Of a DNA stretch of 25,094 bases, positions 1 through 8,305 are shown one piece after another. The DNA lies in NCBI GenBank assembly GCA_964521255.1, contig CAZFRM010000044.1, positions 1 to 25,094 of the forward strand. The letters are read 5' to 3'. Under the pieces are notes generated by a model. The model was not told the DNA's origin. It searched no databases and was given only the letters and a program-made list of their open reading frames with translations. Position 1 is the first letter of the stretch. Each line of letters begins with the position of its first letter. The stretch is from ZC4RG29 sp964521255 (GTDB lineage Bacteria > Bacteroidota > Bacteroidia > Cytophagales > Cyclobacteriaceae). Position numbers and translations under genes: made by a program.

Positions 1-51
<51 letters not shown>

Positions 52-110
52 TTATAAACTTAAAAAGAGGTGCAAAAATAAGAGTTGTTTCCTTCTTTGC
101 AAATGGAACT

Positions 111-1979
111 TCAGGAAACCGTGCGGAGAAATTTCAATTGTTCCTTCAACTGATGCAAATGTTCACTGGCGATCTTAATTTTATCGTTAAACTCATCCTT
201 GTACTTTTCAGCTTTTTCAGTATTCTTAAAAAATTCCAGGTTGTTTTTCCACACGGCAATATCATTCTCGACTTTTGAGATCTTCTTTCTTATAGCCTGC
301 TCCTTCTGGAAAATCTTTTTATCAGCATGCGGGTCGCTCTTTAAATTATCTAACTGGTTTTCTAAAAGAATTCGATTCTTATCATCGTTGGTAATATCAG
401 GCAGACTTCCAATAAATTTCTCTACCGCTACGGTATATCGATTTCTAATGGAAGAAATATCTTTCCTTGGAACAAATCCAATATCGTTGTACTTGCGTTG
501 CAATTCATGAAGTACATCAACAGTAGCGTTTCCACTCGCTGCATATTGCTCAAGTATTTCGCAGATGGATTTCTTTTCCTCAAGATTATGCTCTTGTTCC
601 TGTTCAACCCGTCCAAGTTGATTTCGCCGATGCTCAAAGAAAAGGTCACACGCTTCTTTAAACTCCTGGAAAACTTTCTCTCTGAATTTTTCAGGCACGG
701 GGCCTACTTCTTTCCACTTTGCCTGAAGCGCTTTCAATTCATTTGATGTACTCTCCCAGTCAGTGCTTTCTTTAAGTTCCTGGGCGCGACTAACAAGGTC
801 ATACTTTAATTTTAAATTTTGCTCACGCTCTTCATCAAGCTTCTTGAAGAATGCGTTTTTGTTATTGAAAAAAAGTTTAAAGGCTGACCAGAATTTCTTA
901 TTGATTTCTTTAGCTTTTACACGCGGCAGACCTCCAATGATTTCCCACTTCTTTTGTATCTCAAGAATGTCTTTTGTTTTTTGATTCCATTCTTTAATCC
1001 GGTCAGATTGAAACGAAGCGAAAGGTTGCACCTCTTCACATAGCTGAACCTTCCCTTCAAGATTTCCATGAAGCTCTTGTTGAAGATTTTGAAGATACGC
1101 ATCACGGCGGGCGTATACGGCATCTGATGCTGTTTTGAATCGTTGCCATACTGCATCCTTATCCTCCAATGGAACAGGACCGATGTGCTTGAACTCATGA
1201 TGAAATTCATTTAACTCGCGAATGGCATCCTTTATAATTTCGACATTGGCTAATCGCTCGGCACGTGTACACAATTCTAATTTTGCTTCAAGGTTTCTCC
1301 TCCGATCAAGTTCTTTAAGTTCGAAATAAATACTTTGGTTATCATAAAAGCGATCAACCAGGGCATGATAATTTGCCCATAAAGTTTTCGCTTGTGGACC
1401 AGGGATAGGTCCTATTGATTTCCATTCCTTCTGAAGTTCTTTAAAGGCATCGAATTGATTGTTCATATCGATCGAATCAACTAACACCCTAAGCTTTTCC
1501 AGTAACTCCAGTTTTCTTTGAAGGTTCTCCGCTTTCTTATCTTCCTGTTGACGCACATACTGAGCACGTCTGTCTTTTATCAAGCGAAGATTTGCTTCAA
1601 AGGTCATATCCTGAGAATCGCCTTTGAAGTCGAAATCATTTGCCTCTCCCCCTGATGCTATGAATTTATTCAGCGCATCAGCACGTTCTTTTTCTTTTAA
1701 CTCGTCATAGAGAGGTTTAATTTCCTTTAGTACACTATCAACTTTTCTAAAGTTTTCTTCCTTCGAAAGCTCTTTTATAAGGTCAACAAGTTGTTTCTTT
1801 GAGAATTCACTGTAATCTTCAAGTTTGTGATCTGCATCATCTTCATGTGGTTCAACTTCCTCATGATAAGCAAGGTCAGTCTCGTTATGTACGGCCACGT
1901 TCGCATGGTTCTCACTCAGCTCCTTGTGATTTATGTTCTTCTGCTCTGTCCGTTGTTCGTCTTGTATATCCATGTTCAT
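111..1979 (-). CDS. DUF349 domain-containing protein with five repeats
   Basis: A 622-residue cytoplasmic, highly charged and mostly helical protein. After an acidic, disordered N-terminus (about residues 1-60) there are five tandem units of about 75 residues between about 135 and 530. Each carries the signature W/F-K-x-I/V-G-x-V/I-P (WKSIGPIP near 186, FKHIGPVP near 263, then WEIIGGLP, WKEVGPVP and YNDIGFVP), which is the hallmark of DUF349. The C-terminal 90 residues are a predicted coiled coil. The biochemical function of DUF349 proteins in Bacteroidota is not established. No signal peptide or membrane segment is visible. The gene lies 42 bases downstream of yqgE on the same strand, so the two probably share a transcript. 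Met3 is an alternative start. Family assignment is firm; function is unknown. Confidence 0.92.
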   Translation of the reverse strand: MNMDIQDEQRTEQKNINHKELSENHANVAVHNETDLAYHEEVEPHEDDADHKLEDYSEFSKKQLVDLIKELSKEENFRKVDSVLKEIKPLYDELKEKERADALNKFIASGGEANDFDFKGDSQDMTFEANLRLIKDRRAQYVRQQEDKKAENLQRKLELLEKLRVLVDSIDMNNQFDAFKELQKEWKSIGPIPGPQAKTLWANYHALVDRFYDNQSIYFELKELDRRRNLEAKLELCTRAERLANVEIIKDAIRELNEFHHEFKHIGPVPLEDKDAVWQRFKTASDAVYARRDAYLQNLQQELHGNLEGKVQLCEEVQPFASFQSDRIKEWNQKTKDILEIQKKWEIIGGLPRVKAKEINKKFWSAFKLFFNNKNAFFKKLDEEREQNLKLKYDLVSRAQELKESTDWESTSNELKALQAKWKEVGPVPEKFREKVFQEFKEACDLFFEHRRNQLGRVEQEQEHNLEEKKSICEILEQYAASGNATVDVLHELQRKYNDIGFVPRKDISSIRNRYTVAVEKFIGSLPDITNDDKNRILLENQLDNLKSDPHADKKIFQKEQAIRKKISKVENDIAVWKNNLEFFKNTEKAEKYKDEFNDKIKIASEHLHQLKEQLKFLRTVS

Positions 1980-2021
1980 GGTCCATTTCTAGCACTTCTA
2001 TGGTAAATTTACTAAAATTGC

Positions 2022-2606
2022 TCAATTAAGCCTCGGATCAGTGGGATAGTTGGAATACACTGAAAATCTCCCCCCCATTCCATCCAGCGCTTTCTTCCAC
2101 ATCACATTAGGTTCTGTTTCAAATAGCAATTCCTGCGTAACAAAATCACATACTATCCAGGAATCTTCCTGGAGTTCAGATTCAAGTTGACCCGGGCCCC
2201 ATCCACTGTACCCAAGAAAAAAACGGATATCATTTCCTAAAAGTTGTTTCGTATCCGAAAGGAGTAAAAGACTTTCAACACTTCCTCCCCAAAAGATACC
2301 ATCAAGTATCAACGATGTATTTTCCATAGAGGAATTCCGGTGAATAAAGTGAAGCGTATCTTGTTGAACCGGGCCTCCTACAAAAACTTGCTCTTGCAGA
2401 TTTTTTATATCTTCCATTACCTCGTTAACCTTTATCATCGAAGGTTTGTTCAATACAAATCCAAATGAACCTTCGTCATTATGTTCACATAACAACACGA
2501 CGGTGCGTTCAAAATTAGGATCCGGAAGAAATGGTTCTGAAATCAAGAGTCTCCCCTTCCCTGGTTTAACTTGATTTTTGTAATTGAAGAAGTTTAATTC
2601 TGACAT
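2022..2606 (-). CDS. YqgE/AlgH family protein (UPF0301)
   Basis: A 194-residue soluble protein with the family's N-terminal signature: GRLLISEPFLPDPNFERTVV followed by LLCEHNDEGSFGFVLNKP, and later FVGGPVQQDTLHFIH and the YSGWGPGQLESEL motif around residue 135. Length and motif order match the family (about 185-195 residues). The molecular role of YqgE/AlgH is unresolved; the name AlgH comes from an alginate-regulation phenotype in Pseudomonas and should not be transferred here. It is upstream of the DUF349 gene in the same orientation and divergent from pdxH across a 108-base intergenic stretch. The ATG at 2604-2606 gives the family-length protein. Confidence 0.93.
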   Translation of the reverse strand: MSELNFFNYKNQVKPGKGRLLISEPFLPDPNFERTVVLLCEHNDEGSFGFVLNKPSMIKVNEVMEDIKNLQEQVFVGGPVQQDTLHFIHRNSSMENTSLILDGIFWGGSVESLLLLSDTKQLLGNDIRFFLGYSGWGPGQLESELQEDSWIVCDFVTQELLFETEPNVMWKKALDGMGGRFSVYSNYPTDPRLN

Positions 2607-2637
2607 ATTCTACACAGCCAAACTATTACCGATTTCT

Positions 2638-2659
2638 ATATGAATAAAATACTTCATAT
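2638..2659. repeat. Small inverted repeat in the yqgE/pdxH divergent intergenic region
   Basis: Arms ATATGAA and TTCATAT (7 bp, perfect) are separated by 8 bases. The site sits in the 108-base gap between two divergent genes, so it could be an operator. It is AT-rich and short, and chance is a real alternative. No confident TTTG/TAnnTTTG promoter could be placed here for either gene. Confidence 0.25.
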
Positions 2660-2714
2660 TCACACGTGCAAATTTTATGTTTGATAATAATTCCAGTCTT
2701 ACTATCGCAACCGT

Positions 2715-3356
2715 ATGCAAAACATCACCGAGATAAGAAAAGAATATAGCAAAGCAGAACTTGATCTTTCAACAGTGGATAAAGATCCACTCCAACAATT
2801 CCATAAGTGGTTTGATGAAGCACTCCAATCTAAGGTCATAGAACCTAATGCCATGCATCTCGCCACTATCAATAACGATGGCAGACCTTCGGGCCGTATG
2901 GTGCTTCTCAAGGGATTGGAAGATGGCAAGTTTCAATTTTACACCAACTATCAAAGTCAGAAGGGTAAAGAGCTTGATTCTAATCCCTCGTGTGCGCTCA
3001 CTTTCTTCTGGCCAGAACTTGAACGGCAGGTAAGAATTGAAGGAATAGCCTCACGGGTAACTGCAAAGCAATCGGATGATTACTTTCAAAGCCGACCAAG
3101 AGGATCGCAACTTGGCGCATGGTCTTCTCCTCAAAGCACCATCATTAAGGATCGGAATATCCTTGAGGAGCGAATGAAGCAGATGGAGAAAAAATTTGAA
3201 GGAATTGATCCTTTACCCCGACCACACCAATGGGGTGGCTATGAGGTTGATGCTTTTCTAATAGAGTTTTGGCAAGGAAGAGCAAATCGTCTTCACGACC
3301 GAATTCAATTTGTTAAAATAGATAATAGCTGGTCGATACATCGGCTTGCACCTTAG
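2715..3356 (+). CDS. pdxH: Pyridoxamine 5'-phosphate oxidase
   Basis: A 213-residue FMN-dependent enzyme that oxidises pyridoxamine or pyridoxine 5'-phosphate to pyridoxal 5'-phosphate, the last step of vitamin B6 synthesis and salvage. Visible family blocks: the N-terminal PLQQFHKWFDEA, RMVLLKGLEDGKFQFYTNYQSQKGKEL (FMN-binding strand-turn), CALTFFWPELERQVRIEG, SRPRGSQLGAWSSPQS, and the C-terminal EFWQGRANRLHDRI followed by W...RLAP. The length is normal (E. coli 218). It is the only plus-strand gene in the first 10 kb. Its TAG stop overlaps the complementary TAA stop of bshB1, so the two genes converge with no spacer. Confidence 0.97.
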   Translation: MQNITEIRKEYSKAELDLSTVDKDPLQQFHKWFDEALQSKVIEPNAMHLATINNDGRPSGRMVLLKGLEDGKFQFYTNYQSQKGKELDSNPSCALTFFWPELERQVRIEGIASRVTAKQSDDYFQSRPRGSQLGAWSSPQSTIIKDRNILEERMKQMEKKFEGIDPLPRPHQWGGYEVDAFLIEFWQGRANRLHDRIQFVKIDNSWSIHRLAP

Positions 3357-4072
3357 AGCAAATCGAAGAAATTCTTTATACCCGGAAACCTCCTCACTTT
3401 AAATCCTTCGCCATACGAAACACCAATTGTGTGGCCAAAGTCTATTGCTCTTGCTTCAAGTTTTCTTAAAAAGGAGGGACTGGATATGTAAGTTTCTTGT
3501 TCAGTACTGGAAGGATTATGAAACTGCGTTTTAAAAGCAAGTATGGACTTCATTTTCGTCTCCCAAAAGTCCGAGATATCAACAATCATATCTGGTTCAA
3601 CAAATTCACTTTGTATGTAGTGATAAACAGCTTTAGGTCTCCACGGATTTTGCTGATTACCACTTTCGTCAACTGTTTTAACCTTGGCAAGCCCTGAAAG
3701 GAAGCACGAGTCATAAGCCAAATCAGCTGCTCTGCCATGATCGGGATGGCGGTCCATAAGCGCATTGGCGAGAATAATTTCCGGCTGAAACTCTCTTATA
3801 GCAGCAATAACTTTTAGTTGTTCCGGCTCTGCATTCTGAAAGAAACCATCGCGTAAGCCAAGGTTCTCCCTGGCTGAAAGCCCCAGTATTTTAGCGGATT
3901 CAGATGCTTCTTTGATCCTTATCTCAGGTGTGCCCCTGGTTCCCAGTTCACCTTGGGTAAAATCAACAATGCCTACTTTGTAGCCCAACGAAACATGCTT
4001 GGCAATTACGCCACCACAGCCCAATTCCGCGTCGTCAGGATGTGAGGCAAGTATTAGCAGATCCAGTTTCAT
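3353..4072 (-). CDS. bshB1: Bacillithiol biosynthesis deacetylase BshB1
   Basis: A zinc-dependent de-N-acetylase of the PIG-L/LmbE family that removes acetate from GlcNAc-malate during bacillithiol synthesis. From the ATG at 4070-4072 the protein is 239 residues and opens with MKLDLLILASHPDDAELGCGG; the zinc motif HPDD is at 11-14 and a second motif HPDH at 109-112. The block TQGELGTRGTPEIRIKEA is typical of BshB1. The open frame runs 63 bases further upstream into trxB, but the 4072 start is preferred because it restores family length, is preceded by GGAGAG, and lies 16 bases after the trxB stop. Co-transcription with trxB fits a shared role in thiol redox balance. Bacillithiol is the low-molecular-weight thiol of many Bacteroidota and Firmicutes. 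Confidence 0.92.
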   Translation of the reverse strand: MKLDLLILASHPDDAELGCGGVIAKHVSLGYKVGIVDFTQGELGTRGTPEIRIKEASESAKILGLSARENLGLRDGFFQNAEPEQLKVIAAIREFQPEIILANALMDRHPDHGRAADLAYDSCFLSGLAKVKTVDESGNQQNPWRPKAVYHYIQSEFVEPDMIVDISDFWETKMKSILAFKTQFHNPSSTEQETYISSPSFLRKLEARAIDFGHTIGVSYGEGFKVRRFPGIKNFFDLL

Positions 4073-4088
4073 TTGTGGGCTCTCCGGT

Positions 4089-5042
4089 TTAGTGAACGGC
4101 CTCCATTTCTTTTGCCGCAAGGAACTTTTCAGCATCCAGTGCCCCCATACAACCTGTCCCTGCCGCGGTTACCGCTTGTCTATATACCCTATCCGCAGCA
4201 TCTCCTACGGCGAATACACCTTCAACGTTCGTTCTTGTCGTGCCTGGAATCACTTTTATATAGCCTGTCTCATCCATTTCAAGATAATCCTTAAAAATGT
4301 CCGTATTAGGCTTGTGACCGATAGCAAGGAAAAACCCCTGAATAGGTATCTCTTTTTTCTCCCCTGTCTTGTTATTCAATAGTCGTACTGCAGTAACACC
4401 GTGATCATCGTTACCCAACACCTCCTCAGGCTCAGTGTTCCAATGTATTTCAATATTCGGTGTATTAAAGACCCGTTGCTGCATGATCTTTGAGGCACGC
4501 ATTTCATCCCGGCGAACGATAAGATGAACCTTCTTAACAAGCTTTGACAAGTAAGTAGATTCTTCTGCTGCAGAATCTCCTCCCCCAACAACCACTACAT
4601 CTTTACCACGATAAAAGTAACCATCGCACACGGCGCAGGCAGATACACCTTTATTGTTGTATTTTTCTTCTGAAGGTAAACCAAGATATTTTGCAGAAGC
4701 TCCTGTGGCGATAATAACCGACTCGGCAATTACCTGAATATTTCCATCGACAGTGACTTTAAGCGGATACCCTGAAAAGTCAACGGCTGTTACTAATCCA
4801 AAGTTAATTTTTGTACCAAAACGTTCAGCCTGCTTTTGAAGATCGATCATCATTTGCGGCCCGTTCACGCCATCGGGATAACCAGGAAAATTCTCCACAT
4901 CATTGGTAGTCGTCAACTGACCACCGGGTTGGCCTCCTGTATAAAGAACAGGATTAAGACCGGCTCTTGCTGCATAGATTGCTGCGGTATAACCTGCCGG
5001 ACCTGACCCGATTATAAGGACCTTTACTGCTTCTTTGCTCAT
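4089..5042 (-). CDS. trxB: Thioredoxin-disulfide reductase
   Basis: A 317-residue cytoplasmic flavoenzyme that reduces thioredoxin with NADPH. Visible are the FAD-binding GSGPAGYTAAIYAARAG (12-28), the redox-active disulfide CAVC (Cys136 and Cys139) followed by DGYFYRG, the NADPH site VVGGGDSAAEE (152-161), and the C-terminal FAD motif GVFAVGDAAD. Length and motif spacing match low-molecular-weight TrxB. The start is 31 bases downstream of the rpoD terminator and bshB1 begins 16 bases after the stop, so trxB-bshB1 looks like a two-gene redox unit. No convincing promoter is visible in the 31-base gap, so expression may depend on read-through or on a promoter inside rpoD. Confidence 0.97.
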   Translation of the reverse strand: MSKEAVKVLIIGSGPAGYTAAIYAARAGLNPVLYTGGQPGGQLTTTNDVENFPGYPDGVNGPQMMIDLQKQAERFGTKINFGLVTAVDFSGYPLKVTVDGNIQVIAESVIIATGASAKYLGLPSEEKYNNKGVSACAVCDGYFYRGKDVVVVGGGDSAAEESTYLSKLVKKVHLIVRRDEMRASKIMQQRVFNTPNIEIHWNTEPEEVLGNDDHGVTAVRLLNNKTGEKKEIPIQGFFLAIGHKPNTDIFKDYLEMDETGYIKVIPGTTRTNVEGVFAVGDAADRVYRQAVTAAGTGCMGALDAEKFLAAKEMEAVH

Positions 5043-5073
5043 GTGCGATGCTTTACAAGGAATTGTTGATTAT

Positions 5074-5097
5074 AAAAAAGGTCTCATCAGAGACCTT
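5074..5097 (-). terminator. Intrinsic terminator after rpoD
   Basis: Perfect 8-bp stem AAGGTCTC/GAGACCTT (5078-5085 with 5090-5097) with a 4-base loop. On the minus strand it is followed by a run of T. It lies 25 bases past the rpoD stop and just before trxB. Confidence 0.85.
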
Positions 5098-5122
5098 GAA
5101 TTTATGGCAATTAATCAGAAAC

Positions 5123-5986
5123 TTAACCTAGGTAAGGTTTTAAAGCCTTACTTCTTGAGGTATGTCTTAACCTTCTGATAGCCTTTTCTTTAATCTGGCG
5201 AACACGCTCCCGGGTAAGGTTGAACTTTTCGCCGATCTCTTCCAGCGTCATTGAGTGCTCACCGTTAAGGCCAAAATAGAGTGTTATAACATCAGCTTCC
5301 CGTTGTGTTAATGTTGACAAGGCTCTCTGTACCTCTCTTCTCAGAGAGTCATTCATCAGCCCGGAATCGGGTGTCTCTTCGCTGTCATTTTCCAAAACAT
5401 CAAGAAGACTGTTTTCTTCGCCTTGAACAAACGGAGCATCCATAGAGACATGCCTTCCGGAGATCTTCATGGTATCAACAACTTCTGCCGTAGTAACATC
5501 CAGCACTTCTGCGAGTTCTTCCGGAGAAGGCTCACGTTCGTATTTCTGTTCAAGTTCTGAAAACGTCTTTGATATTTTATTAAGTGAACCAACCCTGTTC
5601 AAAGGAAGTCGAACAATACGCGACTGTTCAGCAAGGGCCTGAAGGATCGATTGACGAATCCACCATACTGCGTAAGAGATGAACTTAAATCCCCGGGTTT
5701 CATCAAATCGCTGCGCTGCTTTTATAAGACCAAGGTTTCCTTCATTAATTAAGTCACCTAAGGATAGACCCTGATTTTGGTATTGCTTTGCTACTGAAAC
5801 CACAAAGCGAAGATTGGCCTTGGTAAGCTTCTCAAGGGCGATCTGATCACCTTCCTTAATACGCTTTGCCAACTCCACTTCCTCATCAGGTGTGAGCAAA
5901 TCAACTTTACCAATCTCCTGAAGATACTTGTCAAGTGATTGACTTTCTCTGTTGGTTATCTGCTTACTTATTTTTAACTGTCTCAT
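5123..5986 (-). CDS. rpoD: Primary RNA polymerase sigma factor (RpoD/SigA, short Bacteroidetes form)
   Basis: A 287-residue sigma-70 family factor that directs RNA polymerase to housekeeping promoters. Visible are region 1.2 (DKYLQEIGKVDLLTPDEEVELAKRI, 19-43), region 2 (ANLRFVVSVAKQYQNQGLSL... to VWWIRQSILQALAEQSRIVRLP, 57-128) with the intact RFDETRGFKFISYAVWWIRQ core-binding and melting segment, region 3, and region 4 with the helix-turn-helix MTLEEIGEKFNLTRERVRQIKEKAIRRLRH near the C-terminus. Region 1.1 is absent, as is usual for the Bacteroidetes primary sigma, which recognises TTTG/TAnnTTTG promoters rather than the E. coli consensus. It lies 74 bases downstream of pnp and is followed by a strong terminator. 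Confidence 0.96.
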   Translation of the reverse strand: MRQLKISKQITNRESQSLDKYLQEIGKVDLLTPDEEVELAKRIKEGDQIALEKLTKANLRFVVSVAKQYQNQGLSLGDLINEGNLGLIKAAQRFDETRGFKFISYAVWWIRQSILQALAEQSRIVRLPLNRVGSLNKISKTFSELEQKYEREPSPEELAEVLDVTTAEVVDTMKISGRHVSMDAPFVQGEENSLLDVLENDSEETPDSGLMNDSLRREVQRALSTLTQREADVITLYFGLNGEHSMTLEEIGEKFNLTRERVRQIKEKAIRRLRHTSRSKALKPYLG

Positions 5987-6015
5987 TCAGCTTGCTGAAA
6001 ATTCGTTTGGTTAAC

Positions 6016-6045
6016 AATATACGGTTCTTAGTTAGTTCCTGTCAA
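6016..6045 (-). promoter_or_regulatory. Possible sigma-70-like promoter before rpoD
   Basis: On the minus strand TTGACA (6040-6045) and TATATT (6016-6021) are 18 bases apart, 30 bases upstream of the rpoD start. This resembles the E. coli rather than the Bacteroidetes consensus, so it may be chance. It is the only promoter-like pair in the 74-base pnp-rpoD gap. Confidence 0.35.
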
Positions 6046-6060
6046 CGTAAAAAGTAACGT

Positions 6061-8208
6061 TTATTCACTTGGACTTGTTTCCTTTTTAGGAGGCTTTGGT
6101 AGCAATACTTTACGTGACAATCTGTACTTGCCTGTCTTCTTGTCAACTTCCACAAGTTTAACTTTTATTTCCTCTCCTACTTCAAGTACACCTTCAAGAT
6201 TTTCGAGGCGCTCCCATTTTATCTCTGAGATATGAAGAAGTCCATCCTTGCCTGGCATGAATTCAACGAATGCTCCGAAGGGAACAATGGATTTCACCTT
6301 ACCTTCGTAGACCTGTCCGATCTCAGGAATCGCCACAATAGCATTGACTCTCTTCAATGCCGCATCCATGGCGTTCTTATCTGTTGCGAAGATGTTAATT
6401 ACACCTTTGCCGTTCGCCTCTTCGATAACGACAGTTGCTCCCGTAGTGTTTTGAATATCCTGGACAACTTTGCCACCAGGTCCGATCACTGCGCCGATCA
6501 TATCCTTTTCAATAATTACAGTTTTGGCGCGAGGTGCATGTGGCTTAAGGTCTGCACTAGCCTGGGCCTTAACCTTCTTCATCTCGTTCAGAATGTGAAG
6601 CCTTCCTTCCTTTGCCTGGAGGAGCGCTTCTTTCAGCACATCGTAAGTAAGTCCGTCAACTTTCAAATCCATCTGACATGCAGTGACTCCATTCTCAGTA
6701 CCGGTAACCTTAAAGTCCATGTCGCCTAAATGATCTTCGTCACCCAGGATGTCCGATAGTATGGCGTACTTTCCTGTTTCAGGATCGGATATCATTCCCA
6801 TCGCTATACCGGAAACTGGTCCTTTAACAGGTACACCAGCATCCATTAGAGCGAGTGACCCTGCACATACGGTAGCCATTGATGACGATCCATTCGATTC
6901 AAGAATATCGGATACAATGCGAATAGTATAAGGGTTTTCTGTATCCGGTGGCATCACTTGTTTCAATGCTCTGTACGCCAGGTTACCATGTCCTACTTCT
7001 CTGCGACCAGGCCCACGGTTAGGCTTGACTTCTCCTGTTGAGAAGCCGGGGAAATTATAATGAAGAATAAATTTATTATAACCAGAAATCATCGCGCCAT
7101 CAATCATCTGCTCGTCCAGCTTGGTGCCGAGTGTAACGGTAGTAAGTGATTGCGTTTCTCCGCGCGTAAAGATTGCTGAGCCGTGAGGTGAAGGAAGATA
7201 GTCAACTTCACACCATATCGGTCTGATTTCCGTAGTTTTACGGGCATCAAGGCGAACACCTTCATTAAGTACGAGATTACGTGCTGCCTTCTTTTGAATT
7301 TCCTTGTAGTAACGTTTAACAAGATCTTTATCGATCGTGGTATCTTCAGGCAACGTGGCAAGATAATCATCCAATACCTGAGCAAATGCCTCTGAACGTT
7401 GCTTCTTATTTATGATCTGTTGCTGTGCTACAGCGTATGTTTTATCATACAATAATCTCCAAAGATCTTCGCGAAGAACTTCATCTTTGGTCTCGTGGTC
7501 GTAAGTGCGTTTCTCAGTTTTACCAACTTCTTTGGTCAGATCAATTTGCAACTGGCATTGTGCTTTAATAGCATCATGAGCAACTTTCAGCGCTTCGATC
7601 ATATCATCCTCACTTACTTCTTTCATCTCACCTTCAACCATGAGAATATTTTCGATCGATGCACCCACCATCAGATCAATGTCGGCACGTAATTTATCAG
7701 CAAGACCTGGATTAATAACAAACTTGCCATCTACCCGTGCTACACGCACTTCTGAAATCGGGCCTTGAAAAGGAATATCAGAAACTGCCAGTGCAGAAGA
7801 AGCTGCAAATGCTGCTAAGGCATCCGGGAGAGCATCTGCATCCCCAGAAATAAGATAGATCATCACTTGCGTTTCTGCATGATAATCACTTGGGAAAAGC
7901 GGCCTTATTGCCCTGTCGACCAGGCGGCTTATCAATACTTCGTAATCTGAAAGTTTACTTTCGCGTTTCAGAAAACCTCCTGGTACTTTTCCCATAGAAG
8001 CGAATTTCTCCTGGTAGTCAACGGACAAAGGAAGAAAGTCAGCGCCCTCGACAGCTTTGTCAGAAGAAACTACTGAAGCAAGTAACATGGTTTTTCCCAT
8101 TCTTAGCACGACCGATCCATCGGCCTGGCGCGCCAGCTTTCCCGTTTCAATGGTAATCTCACGACCATCCGGCAGCGCACAAGATTTTGTTATAATGTTT
8201 GGTTTCAT
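6061..8208 (-). CDS. pnp: Polyribonucleotide nucleotidyltransferase (PNPase)
   Basis: A 715-residue 3'-to-5' phosphorolytic exoribonuclease that acts in mRNA decay and RNA quality control as a trimer. Two RNase PH domains occupy about residues 1-230 and 310-550; the second contains the catalytic region with FPGFSTGEVKPNRGPGRREVGHGNLAYRAL and GDEDHLGDMDFKVTG. A KH domain (about 562-625, IGAVIGPGGKVVQDIQ) and an S1 domain (about 628-700, GQVYEGKVKSIVPFGAFVEF) follow. All domains are intact and the length is typical. It sits 97 bases downstream of rpsO, the conserved rpsO-pnp arrangement; the gap holds one strong and one weak hairpin that may limit or regulate pnp read-through. No Shine-Dalgarno sequence is evident before the ATG. 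Confidence 0.98.
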   Translation of the reverse strand: MKPNIITKSCALPDGREITIETGKLARQADGSVVLRMGKTMLLASVVSSDKAVEGADFLPLSVDYQEKFASMGKVPGGFLKRESKLSDYEVLISRLVDRAIRPLFPSDYHAETQVMIYLISGDADALPDALAAFAASSALAVSDIPFQGPISEVRVARVDGKFVINPGLADKLRADIDLMVGASIENILMVEGEMKEVSEDDMIEALKVAHDAIKAQCQLQIDLTKEVGKTEKRTYDHETKDEVLREDLWRLLYDKTYAVAQQQIINKKQRSEAFAQVLDDYLATLPEDTTIDKDLVKRYYKEIQKKAARNLVLNEGVRLDARKTTEIRPIWCEVDYLPSPHGSAIFTRGETQSLTTVTLGTKLDEQMIDGAMISGYNKFILHYNFPGFSTGEVKPNRGPGRREVGHGNLAYRALKQVMPPDTENPYTIRIVSDILESNGSSSMATVCAGSLALMDAGVPVKGPVSGIAMGMISDPETGKYAILSDILGDEDHLGDMDFKVTGTENGVTACQMDLKVDGLTYDVLKEALLQAKEGRLHILNEMKKVKAQASADLKPHAPRAKTVIIEKDMIGAVIGPGGKVVQDIQNTTGATVVIEEANGKGVINIFATDKNAMDAALKRVNAIVAIPEIGQVYEGKVKSIVPFGAFVEFMPGKDGLLHISEIKWERLENLEGVLEVGEEIKVKLVEVDKKTGKYRLSRKVLLPKPPKKETSPSE

Positions 8209-8226
8209 AAATAAAAGTGGTAACAG

Positions 8227-8256
8227 AAAAAGGACACTAATTTGGTAGGAATGTCC
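8227..8256 (-). terminator. Weak hairpin with T-run in the pnp leader
   Basis: On the minus strand GGACA (8252-8256) and TGTCC (8232-8236) can pair around a 15-base loop and are followed by TTTTT. The stem is short, so termination is doubtful. Because it lies between the rpsO terminator and the pnp start, it may instead be part of a regulated pnp 5' leader. Confidence 0.35.
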
Positions 8257-8271
8257 CCTATTTTTAAATGT

Positions 8272-8299
8272 AAAAAGGGAACCTTTGTTTCGGTTCCCT
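8272..8299 (-). terminator. Intrinsic terminator/attenuator after rpsO
   Basis: Perfect 8-bp stem AGGGAACC/GGTTCCCT (8276-8283 with 8292-8299) with an 8-base loop. On the minus strand a T-run follows. It begins 7 bases beyond the rpsO stop and separates rpsO from pnp, so pnp needs partial read-through, processing, or its own promoter. Confidence 0.8.
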
Positions 8300-8305
8300 G
8301 TAGAG

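Noticed and set aside
4073..4135. Upstream extension of bshB1
   Set aside because: Adds 21 residues before the conserved MKLDLLILASHPDD start, overlaps trxB, and has no better ribosome-binding context than 4072.
6232..6729. 165-codon plus-strand frame opposite pnp
   Set aside because: Antisense to the conserved KH/S1 and second RNase PH coding region; no recognisable protein.
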